Part shown: positions 31,979 to 38,417 of the stretch, piece after piece | Numbering within the stretch: position 1 is the stretch's first letter | How the letters are laid out: every line of letters begins with the position of its first letter | Assembly (NCBI GenBank): GCA_003552985.1 | Contig: PUPD01000100.1 | Span: forward strand, 1 to 38,417 | Reading direction: 5' to 3' | DNA length: 38,417 nt | From: Spirochaetaceae bacterium | GTDB lineage: Bacteria > Spirochaetota > Spirochaetia > DSM-27196 > SLAA01 | Translations under genes and position numbers: made by a program | The notes under the pieces: model-generated | What the model was told of the DNA's origin: nothing | Database searches by the model: none | Seen by the model: the letters and a program-made list of their open reading frames with translations, nothing else

Positions 31979-32353
31979 TCCGAGGGCGATGAGTTCCTCA
32001 AGCGCATCCGTAACCTGGACAGCCATACGCCGCTTATCTTCCTTACCGTAAATACCGACATCAAGCTCGAGAATCAGCGGCTGGTGAACTGGCGCACCCC
32101 ATATGCGACCAAGGACATCGTCCGGACCGAACAGATGATTGATCTGCTCGACCGTACGATAAATCAGGCCGGCGGGTATCTTTGGCTGGACCTGTTGAAA
32201 GGCGATCTGGGGGATCTCGGCGCGTTCATGAAGCAGCTCGATGAGTAAATGCGCTCCGAGCTCGCCGCGATCACGAAGAAGGACCCGCACCAATATGTTG
32301 CGATGGTTCCCAAACAACGACCGGGCGGAGCAATTGCGATTTCCGAGCAGTGA
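31979..32353 (+). pseudogene. fragment of a response-regulator-like gene plus short trailing frame
   Basis: An open frame without a start codon (TAA at 31976) begins with 'EGDEFLKRIRN' and 'HTPLIFLT', which resembles the end of helix 3 and strand 4 of a receiver domain. It continues about 70 residues (DIVRTEQMIDLLDRTINQAGGYLWLDLL) to TAA at 32246. The next bases are an ATG opening a 34-residue frame (32249-32353, containing YVAMVPKQRPGGAIAIS). Neither resembles a complete protein, and I cannot place the second half. The position, right before cheY and cheA remnants, argues for a decayed chemotaxis operon. Confidence 0.5.
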
Positions 32354-32359
32354 TCTACG

Positions 32360-32634
32360 ATGGTAATTCGCGAACCGATTATCAACGCCGTTTAATACTC
32401 GAAGCCCGGCTCGGGCATCGTTGCCTCGTTCGACACCACAACCGGCGAGGGCTCCGATCTCTTCGAGGTGAAGGTGCGAAGCGTTCGGTGGCTGTTGCAG
32501 GCCAAGGACGCCCCAGGGAAGACAGGTTGTTGGTGTCCCCGTACGAGTACTCTGAGCTGGTGTTCGACCTGTTCTACACGATCGAGACCTTTACCAAGGT
32601 TACGGTGACAGTTCCGTATAAGCATAAGGAGTAG
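32360..32634 (+). pseudogene. broken small gene in the chemotaxis remnant
   Basis: From the ATG at 32360 the frame reads MVIREPIINAV and then meets TAA at 32393. The same frame continues with protein-like sequence (SGIVASFDTTTGEGSDLFEV, then RSVRWLLQAKDAPG) until about 32515. There coding character moves to a second frame (LLVSPYEYSELVFDLFYTIE, ending PYKHKE at 32634). This looks like one protein of about 90 residues broken by a stop and a frameshift. Its N-terminus is faintly like CheX, but this is not a firm match. Confidence 0.45.
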
Positions 32635-32641
32635 ATAGATT

Positions 32642-32863
32642 ATGAGCGATGCGGTTCTCATCGTGGATGCCTCGGTTTCCATGCGTTACATGATCTCGAT
32701 GATCCTGAAGGGCGATGGTTATCAGGCGATCGAAGCCGAGAACGGCGAGCAGGCACTGGAGCAGTTGACTGACGGGGTGAATGCGGTGATTACTGACCAC
32801 AACATGCCGGTGATGAACGGCGCCGAGTTGACCCGCTCAACTCGCGCCGGTAACGTGAGGTGA
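32642..32863 (+). pseudogene. cheY: truncated cheY
   Basis: Seventy-three residues match the first three fifths of CheY: VLIVDASVSMRYMISMIL, then ITDHNMPVMNGAEL with the phosphorylation Asp. The strand-4 Thr/Ser and strand-5 Lys region of the usual 120 residues is missing, because the frame stops after 'STRAGNVR'. The acidic pair of the metal pocket (normally VDD) is VDA here, so one Mg ligand is lost. The truncation runs directly into the cheA remnant (four-base overlap), as if a deletion joined the two genes. Not expected to be a functional phosphorelay protein. Confidence 0.75.
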
Positions 32864-33774
32864 CCACTGCGAACGCGGAAGGCGAGGGCGAGGCGGCGGA
32901 GCGTACCTACCGGATCGTGCTGCGGCCGCCGGAGGAAACGTTTCGCATCAGCGGGAGTCCGCTGCTGCTAATCAAGGAGCTTCAAGATCTCGGTCAGACG
33001 CCGGGCATAGGGTTTGCAGACGATATTCCTCCGCTTTCGGTAATAGACCCTGAAGCCTGCTACCTGCATTGTGATATTCTGCTAACCACAGGCGGGCCCG
33101 AGGATTCCGTACGCGATGTGTTTCTGTTTGTCGACGGCAAGGGCGATATCAGTGTGCTCGACGAGGGCGGGCTGTTGGATACCGACATCAGCTACAAGCG
33201 CCTCGGAGAGATCCTGGTCGCCCGCGGTGAAATCAAGCCTGAAGAGCTCGAACGGGTAGTCGGCTCCAAGGACAATCTCGGTGATGTCCTGGTGAAGACG
33301 GGTTATATCACTCGAGAACAGGTGCTGTCGGAGCTGAGCGAGCAGAGCTACGTAAGGAAAATGCGCGAGTCGTGCAGTCAGGCCGAAGGGAGCTTAGCTA
33401 TCAAGGTGCAGACCGCTAAGCTCGACGCACTTGTCAATTCGGTGGGCGAGTTCGTATCGCTGCACGCCAATATCCTGATGGTTGCCGACCAGAAAGGGGA
33501 CCAGGACTTCAAGGCTGCGGCTGAGCAGATGGAGGGTCTGATTCGGCAGGTGCGGGACCTCTCGATCGAGCTGCATATGGTGCCGATCGATCTGTTGTTC
33601 AGCGGGTTCCGTCGTCTGGTGCGAGACCCCCGAGGAACGGCGTGCCGCGGGATCGGGATGGATGTGGCAAAGCGCAATATCGAGAATCTCGGCGGCGCGG
33701 ACGGCGGCGACCGAATCAACGACGTTCGCGGCGAGATTGCGCCGTATCTGGATCTCCGGCTTCCGGCTGCCTAA
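32860..33774 (+). pseudogene. cheA: cheA remnant with internal deletions
   Basis: A 304-residue open frame pieced from CheA. It lacks the N-terminal HPt domain with the phosphorylated His. Present are a P2-like linker region (RTYRIVLRPPEETFRISGSP, LHCDILLTTGGPEDSVRDVFLF) and the dimerisation domain (TAKLDALVNSVGEFVSLHANI, then ELHMVPIDLLFSGFRRLVRD). The sequence then jumps to the G-box piece 'GIGMDVAKRNIENLGG', missing the N box, and again to 'VRGEIAPYLDLR', a CheW-domain piece, before stopping. Most of the ATPase domain is gone, so kinase activity is impossible. The frame stayed open across the joints, which may reflect chance or recent deletion. Confidence 0.8.
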
Positions 33775-33786
33775 GAGCGGCTGCGA

Positions 33787-33816
33787 TTGATCAAAGCTGA
33801 GGCTTTCGACTACCAT
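33787..33816 (+). promoter_or_regulatory. candidate promoter of murC
   Basis: TTGATC (33787-33792), an 18-base spacer and TACCAT (33811-33816). The predicted start falls on or next to the ATG at 33823, which would make the message leaderless. Confidence 0.4.
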
Positions 33817-33822
33817 GACGCT

Positions 33823-35310
33823 ATGTCAGTCCCAATCGCTGACCCATCCTCCCTGCTTGAGCGCTCAATCTATATGGTAGGCATCAAGGGCTCAGGGATG
33901 GCGGCGTTAGCCGATATGTTGACGCGGCTGGGTACTGCAGTCCGCGGCTCCGACACCGGCGAGCAGTTCTTCACCGACGAGCTCCTGCGGCGAGCGGGCA
34001 TCCCGGTGGCCGAAGGGTTCGCGGCCGAGAATGTCCCGGCGGGGGCGGAGCTCGTGATCTATTCGGCGGCCTATGATCCGGATACGCATCCGGAGCTCAC
34101 TGAAGCGCGCCGGCGCGGCCTTCCGCTGCTTACCTACACCGAGGCGCTCGGGGTGTTCTCGGCCGGGCGGCCTGCGGCTGCGATCGCGGGCGTCCACGGC
34201 AAGACCTCGACCGCGGCGCTTGCGGCGACGCTGGTGCGCGGGCTCGGGCTTCCGGGGTCGGCGCTGGTGGGAAGCGTTGTTCCGTCGCTGGACAACAGCG
34301 CGGTATACGTCGGAGGCGAGCGCTTCTTCATCGCCGAGACCTGCGAATACAAGCGCCACTTCCTATCGTTTCACCCGGACGTTCTGGTAGTTACGAACGT
34401 TGAGCCGGACCACCTCGACTATTTCACCGACTACGCGGATATTAGGGACGCATTCGTGGAGCTCGGATGTCGTCTGCCGGGCGACGGCGTGCTGGTGTAC
34501 TGCGCTGACAACATCGGCGCGGTGGATGTGGCGCGGCGCATTGTGGCCGAGCGCCCGGAGCTACGCGCGCTCGCGTACGGCGAGCGCGCGTCCGGGCCGT
34601 ACGCAGTGCGCGAGGTCGCGGTACACGACGGTGTGCTCGGGTTCCGAATTGGTGATCCGGCCGCCGCGCCGGTGTCAGCCGCGAACCAGCGCTACGAGCT
34701 GCGGGTACCCGGACGCCACAACGCGCTCAACACCGCCGCGGCTGTGGCCGCGGTTGCGACTCTGGCCGAGCAACTTGGAAGCGAGGCGCCGGCGGCGGTA
34801 CATGCCGGCGCTCCCGGGGCGTTGCGCGCCTTCCGCGGCAGTGCCCGGCGCAGCGAGCTCGTCGGCGAGGCCGGGGGGGTTACGATAATCGACGATTACG
34901 CGCACCATCCTACCGCGATCCGTCTGACGCTTGCCGGTTTGCGCGAGTTCTATCCCGGCCGTCGCATGGTCGTGGACTTCATGTCACACACCTACACGCG
35001 AACCGCGGCGCTGCTCGAGGAGTTTGCAGGGGCTTTCGGAGAGGCTGCGGTCGTTATCCTACACAAAATCTATGCATCGGCGCGCGAACGGTTCGACGGC
35101 AAGATCAGCGGCAGGGATCTATATCACAGGGTGCGCGCGGTCCATCCCGGTCGGGTCGAGTACCGTGACGACGTGCTGGAAGCGGTCCCGCTGGTGCTTT
35201 CGTTGCTCGAGCCGGGAGACATACTGGTTACCATGGGCGCCGGAGACAACTGGCGGCTGGGGCGCGCAGTGCTTCAGAAACTGACAACCGACCCGAGATC
35301 GGACACCTAA
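33823..35310 (+). CDS. murC: UDP-N-acetylmuramate--L-alanine ligase
   Basis: A 495-residue Mur ligase adding L-Ala to UDP-MurNAc in peptidoglycan synthesis. The N-terminal UDP-binding loop is GIKGSGM (about 21-27), the ATP loop is GVHGKTST (about 123-130), 'TNVEPDHLDYF' follows, the central-domain motif 'VPGRHNALNTAAA' is present, and 'DDYAHHPTAI' opens the C-terminal domain. The length and the N-terminal motif fit MurC rather than the recycling ligase Mpl. The ATG at 33823 is preferred; an upstream TTG at 33787 coincides with the putative -35. No Shine-Dalgarno is visible. Next comes yicC, 25 bases away. Confidence 0.9.
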   Translation: MSVPIADPSSLLERSIYMVGIKGSGMAALADMLTRLGTAVRGSDTGEQFFTDELLRRAGIPVAEGFAAENVPAGAELVIYSAAYDPDTHPELTEARRRGLPLLTYTEALGVFSAGRPAAAIAGVHGKTSTAALAATLVRGLGLPGSALVGSVVPSLDNSAVYVGGERFFIAETCEYKRHFLSFHPDVLVVTNVEPDHLDYFTDYADIRDAFVELGCRLPGDGVLVYCADNIGAVDVARRIVAERPELRALAYGERASGPYAVREVAVHDGVLGFRIGDPAAAPVSAANQRYELRVPGRHNALNTAAAVAAVATLAEQLGSEAPAAVHAGAPGALRAFRGSARRSELVGEAGGVTIIDDYAHHPTAIRLTLAGLREFYPGRRMVVDFMSHTYTRTAALLEEFAGAFGEAAVVILHKIYASARERFDGKISGRDLYHRVRAVHPGRVEYRDDVLEAVPLVLSLLEPGDILVTMGAGDNWRLGRAVLQKLTTDPRSDT

Positions 35311-35335
35311 CCGAGACCATACCGCGGGGGATAGC

Positions 35336-36202
35336 ATGAAGAGCATGACCGGCTATGCGGTCCGGGAACACCAGGATGAGACCATCGAGCTGATGGTCGA
35401 GCTGAAAGGCTACAACAACCGCTATCTGGATCTGCAGATTAATCTGCCTTCGTACCTCGGCTCTCTGGAACAGGAGCTGCGGGCGCTTGTCACAGAGTAT
35501 GTGTCACGCGGCCGTGTTGAGCTCACGGTACGATTACGTGATCCGGGTACCGACCTGGAGGTGAAGGTCGATCACGCAAACGCCGAACGATGTGCGGCGG
35601 CCTTGCGCTCGTTGGCGTCGGCGGCCGGGATTCTGCCGGAGTTCGGCCTGAATGAGCTCCTGCAGTTCGAGGGGCTGTTCCAGATTGAACGCGACCGAGA
35701 CCCGACCGCATATCTTGAGAAACTCAAACCCGTCTTGACCGAAGCGCTCGAGGAGTTCGATGCGGTACGAAGACGGGAAGGCGAGACAATGGAGGCGGAC
35801 CTTCGCCGCCAGATGGAGCGTATCGAACAGGCGGTACAGGGAATCGAGACCCAAGCGCCGCGCCTACAGGAGGAGATCCAATCTACGGTGCTGGCACGCT
35901 TTCGTGAGCTGCTGGGGGAAACGCTCGATGAGGGGCGCGCCTACAGCGAGGTGGCGGCCTTGCTCGTCCGCTACTCGATCAGCGAGGAGCTTGCGCGTCT
36001 GCGTAGCCACATATCCGCGTTTCTCCAGATTCTCGAATCCGGTGGAGTGCTCGGCAAGAAGCTCGATTTTATCTGTCAGGAGCTCAACCGGGAGGCTAAC
36101 ACGATCGCTTCAAAAGGCTATCTTACCGGCATCTCGCAACGGACGATCGAGATCAAAGACGCTATCGAGAACTTGCGCGAGCAGGCGCGGAACCTCGAGT
36201 GA
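35336..36202 (+). CDS. YicC/YloC family endoribonuclease
   Basis: A 288-residue protein of the YicC family, now known to include RNases that cleave small or structured RNAs. The N-terminal MKSMTGYA, 'ELKGYNNRYLDLQINLP' and the C-terminal 'GGVLGKKLDFICQELNREANTIASK' are diagnostic. The middle is a long charged coiled coil (about 135-190). A GGGGGAT ribosome site precedes the ATG. Its stop overlaps the start of the kinase-like gene by four bases. Confidence 0.9.
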   Translation: MKSMTGYAVREHQDETIELMVELKGYNNRYLDLQINLPSYLGSLEQELRALVTEYVSRGRVELTVRLRDPGTDLEVKVDHANAERCAAALRSLASAAGILPEFGLNELLQFEGLFQIERDRDPTAYLEKLKPVLTEALEEFDAVRRREGETMEADLRRQMERIEQAVQGIETQAPRLQEEIQSTVLARFRELLGETLDEGRAYSEVAALLVRYSISEELARLRSHISAFLQILESGGVLGKKLDFICQELNREANTIASKGYLTGISQRTIEIKDAIENLREQARNLE

Positions 36203-36741
36203 AAACGGAGCTGCATGTGCGGATCGCAATCTCGGGCAAGAGCGGGTGCGGAAACTCAACGGTAAGTCGCTTGGTGGCTGAAGAGCTGGGCTTACGACTT
36301 GTAAACTATCCCTTCCACACCATCGCCGAGGAACGCAACATCGATTTTACGGTCCTCTGCCGTATGGCCGAGGATGACCCCTCGTGGGACCGTTACCTTG
36401 ACCGCCGCCAGGTGGAACTCGCCCGTGAGGGGCCGTGCGTACTCGGTTCACGCCTGGCGGTGTGGTTGCTGGAGGACGCAGACCTCAAGGTGTACCTTAC
36501 CGCGCCGCTCGAGATCCGCGCGGCTCGGATTCACCGGCGTGAAGGCGGCCGGTACGAGGACGTCCTCGCCTACACCCGTGAACGCGACGAGCGCGACCGC
36601 GGACGCTATCTCAAGCTATACGGAATCGACAACAACGACTACGAGTTCGTCGACCTGGTGATCGATACCGAACCGTATACGCCCGAGGAGGTTGCCGCCC
36701 GGATTGTGTCTGCGGTGAATGAGCGGCAGCTCTCCTCGTAG
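36199..36741 (+). CDS. cytidylate kinase-like P-loop protein
   Basis: A 180-residue P-loop kinase of the cytidylate kinase-like family. The N-terminal loop 'ISGKSGCGNSTVSR' (about 11-24) has Asn where the classical Walker A has Lys, as in other members of this subgroup. 'EGPCVLGSRLAVWLL' and 'KVYLTAPLEIRAARI' are the CMP-binding and LID-proximal segments; RERDERDRGRY is the LID arginine cluster. The GTG start overlaps the yicC stop. It may phosphorylate CMP/dCMP or another small substrate. A canonical cmk elsewhere in the genome would suggest a different role. Confidence 0.75.
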   Translation: MKTELHVRIAISGKSGCGNSTVSRLVAEELGLRLVNYPFHTIAEERNIDFTVLCRMAEDDPSWDRYLDRRQVELAREGPCVLGSRLAVWLLEDADLKVYLTAPLEIRAARIHRREGGRYEDVLAYTRERDERDRGRYLKLYGIDNNDYEFVDLVIDTEPYTPEEVAARIVSAVNERQLSS

Positions 36742-36789
36742 CGACCTAGAACTCCTCGAATTGCAGGCGGCACCTTCCGGCGCGCAGGG

Positions 36790-37986
36790 TCATCCCAGAA
36801 TCGGAATCACAGTCAACAGGACCCCCGCCGCGACTGCCGATCCGATTACGCCGGCTACGTTCGGGCCCATCGCGTGCATCAACAGATGGTTGCCCGGATC
36901 CTCCTCGGCGCCCAGCCGGTGCGCGACGCGGGCGGCCATCGGTACCGCGGATACACCGGCCGCCCCGATCAAGGGGTTAACCTTGGTGCGCGACAGCCTA
37001 TTGAGGAGCTTCGCGAGCAACACGCCGGTAGCGGTTCCGATCGCGAACGCAACCAGACCGAGCAGGACGATCGCCAGTGTGTCGGGCCGCAGGAACTCCG
37101 CCGCAGCCAGTCTTGACCCGACTGCGAGCCCCAGGAGGATCGTGACGATATTGATCAGCTCGTTACCGGCGGCGGAAGCGAGGCGATCGGTGACGCCGCT
37201 TTCACGCAGCAGGTTGCCGAACATCAGCGCTCCGATCAGCGGGGTAGCACTCGGCAGCAAAATCAGACACAGTGTCAACGCCGCAACCGGGAACAGAATG
37301 CGCTCCAGCTTCGTAACTTCGCGCAGCTGGTGCATGCGAATGCGCCGTTCTTCCGGTGTGGTCAGCGCCTTGGCGATCGGCGGCTGGATGATCGGCACCA
37401 GCGCCATATACGAGTACGCCGCGACCGCAATAGCCCCGAGATAGTCCGGCGACAACTGCGATGCGACGAAGATTGCGGTAGGACCGTCGGCGCCTCCGAT
37501 GATCGCAATCGACCCGGCATCGGCAAGTGTGAACTCGAACCCCAGATAGGTTGTCATAAGAGCAGCGCCGATCAGCGTACCGAAGATTCCGACCTGGGCT
37601 GCGGCTCCGAGCAGCGCCGATTTCGGGTTGGCGATCAACGGTCCGAAGTCGGTCAGTGCGCCGATCCCGACGAAAATGAGCAACGGAAACAGGCCGTTGT
37701 CGATCCCGAAACCGTAGATCTGCCCTAGAAAGCCCCCGAAATCGGTGATCACCTCCAGGGTTTCGGGGCGCACGAAGGAGCGGCTCACCTCAGAGATCTC
37801 GGCCGCGGGAACGTTGGCGAGCAGGCCGCCGAACCCGATCGGCAGCAACAGCAAAGGCTCGAACTGCTTGCGGATCGCCAGATAGATAAGCAGAAACGAG
37901 ACAAAAATCATGACGATCTGGCCGGTCGTGACCGAGGCTACGCCAGTCTCATGCCAGAGCTCGACGAGAAAACGGTTCAACGGCAT
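36790..37986 (-). CDS. oadB: sodium ion-pumping decarboxylase beta subunit (OadB/GcdB type)
   Basis: A 398-residue integral membrane protein with about nine to eleven helices that couples decarboxylation of a biotin-bound carboxyl group to sodium export. Family motifs are the early '[29 protein letters not shown]' and '[15 protein letters not shown]', whose Asp is the sodium/proton-linked residue (Asp203 in Klebsiella OadB), and late '[18 protein letters not shown]'. Three bases separate it from the upstream biotinyl-domain gene. Whether the substrate is oxaloacetate, methylmalonyl-CoA or glutaconyl-CoA depends on the alpha subunit, outside the window. Confidence 0.92.
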   Translation of the reverse strand: MPLNRFLVELWHETGVASVTTGQIVMIFVSFLLIYLAIRKQFEPLLLLPIGFGGLLANVPAAEISEVSRSFVRPETLEVITDFGGFLGQIYGFGIDNGLFPLLIFVGIGALTDFGPLIANPKSALLGAAAQVGIFGTLIGAALMTTYLGFEFTLADAGSIAIIGGADGPTAIFVASQLSPDYLGAIAVAAYSYMALVPIIQPPIAKALTTPEERRIRMHQLREVTKLERILFPVAALTLCLILLPSATPLIGALMFGNLLRESGVTDRLASAAGNELINIVTILLGLAVGSRLAAAEFLRPDTLAIVLLGLVAFAIGTATGVLLAKLLNRLSRTKVNPLIGAAGVSAVPMAARVAHRLGAEEDPGNHLLMHAMGPNVAGVIGSAVAAGVLLTVIPILG

Positions 37987-37990
37987 TGGG

Positions 37991-38417
37991 CTATCCCTCG
38001 ATCCGCAGCAGAACGCGTCCGCTTTGGACGTTATCGCCGGTATTGACGAGGACTTCGCTCACCCGTCCGGTCACCGGAGCGGTTACGGGCGCCTCCATCT
38101 TCATCGCTTCCAGCACCAATAGCTGATCGCCGGCGGTGACTTCGTGTCCGACGGCGACGTTGAGGCGAAGCACAAGTCCGGCCATCGGCGCTTCCACCGC
38201 GACCGGTTCCGTGGCGGCCTTCTGGGGTGCGTTCCCGGACGCCGCCGCCGGCTGTGCAGTCGCCGGTTGTGCCGCGGCTTGCGGCGGCGCGGAGGGCGAA
38301 CCGTCGCCGGGCTCCACCGGCTGCACCGCGAGCTCGTAGTTGCGCCCGTTCACCCTGGCACGCCCCTGCGAGATCTCGACGGTGTAGGTGCGGTCGTTGA
38401 GCCGCACCTGGTACTGG
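37991..38417 (-). CDS. biotinyl (carboxyl carrier) domain protein, partial at window edge
   Basis: The frame is open to the edge ([15 protein letters not shown]...), so the start may lie outside; a GTG at 38407 is the only candidate inside. It shows an N-terminal OadA/PycB-like small domain, an Ala/Pro-rich flexible linker (about residues 45-75 from the GTG) and a C-terminal biotinyl domain with the biotinylated Lys in EAMKME. It is either a separate carrier (GcdC/MmdC type) or the end of an OadA alpha subunit; the linker fits both. It lies just upstream of oadB in the same operon. Confidence 0.85.
   Translation of the reverse strand, partial: QYQVRLNDRTYTVEISQGRARVNGRNYELAVQPVEPGDGSPSAPPQAAAQPATAQPAAASGNAPQKAATEPVAVEAPMAGLVLRLNVAVGHEVTAGDQLLVLEAMKMEAPVTAPVTGRVSEVLVNTGDNVQSGRVLLRIEG

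Overview
This window is ordinary chromosomal DNA, roughly 60% G+C by eye, from a free-living spirochaete-like bacterium. Three things suggest Spirochaetota: a class I lysyl-tRNA synthetase (HIGN and KISSS motifs) in place of the class II enzyme, a PrcB-like lipoprotein, and many chemoreceptors and chemotaxis remnants. This placement is an inference from gene content, since no rRNA lies in the window. No phage, insertion sequence, CRISPR array or integron was seen. Most genes are housekeeping or envelope genes in short operons, often with overlapping or nearly touching stop and start codons.

Left third (1-13.1 kb): the end of a ugpE-like sugar-phosphate permease gene, a DUF1893 gene, then a divergent metal locus. 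On the minus strand is a chemoreceptor with a C-terminal zinc-binding CZB domain. On the plus strand is a NikR-like repressor with altered nickel ligands, followed by a zinc/manganese-type ABC transporter (ATPase, permease, binding protein). An inverted repeat with exactly 16 bp between its arms, the NikR operator geometry, sits between the two units. After this come phosphoglycerate dehydrogenase, a decayed hybrid histidine kinase, AlgH/UPF0301, hemB, a PrcB-domain lipoprotein, a KamA-type radical SAM enzyme, an exported MsrA and a methyltransferase.

Middle (13.1-26.3 kb): an exported esterase fused to a probable outer-membrane beta-barrel, a flavodiiron protein, TruC, a chemoreceptor ending in a hemerythrin domain, an unrecognised gene behind a long inverted repeat, a tRNA with CAT anticodon, a baeRF-family protein, an MFS transporter with a HEAT-like C-terminal half next to rlpA, class I lysS and rpiA.

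Right third (26.4-38.4 kb): era, clpP-purC-endonuclease lipoprotein, a SMUG1-type uracil-DNA glycosylase, rsmE, a decayed chemotaxis operon (response-regulator fragments, truncated cheY, cheA with internal deletions), murC, yicC plus a cytidylate-kinase-like gene, and a sodium-pump decarboxylase beta subunit with the biotinyl domain of its partner cut by the window edge.

Two themes recur. First, metal and oxygen sensing is paired with the matching physiology: a CZB receptor beside zinc uptake, and a hemerythrin receptor beside the flavodiiron oxygen/NO reductase. Second, two signal-transduction loci have decayed by internal deletion. Several genes (lysS, murC, rsmE, possibly algH) have a promoter so close to the start codon, without a Shine-Dalgarno sequence, that leaderless or near-leaderless translation is likely.
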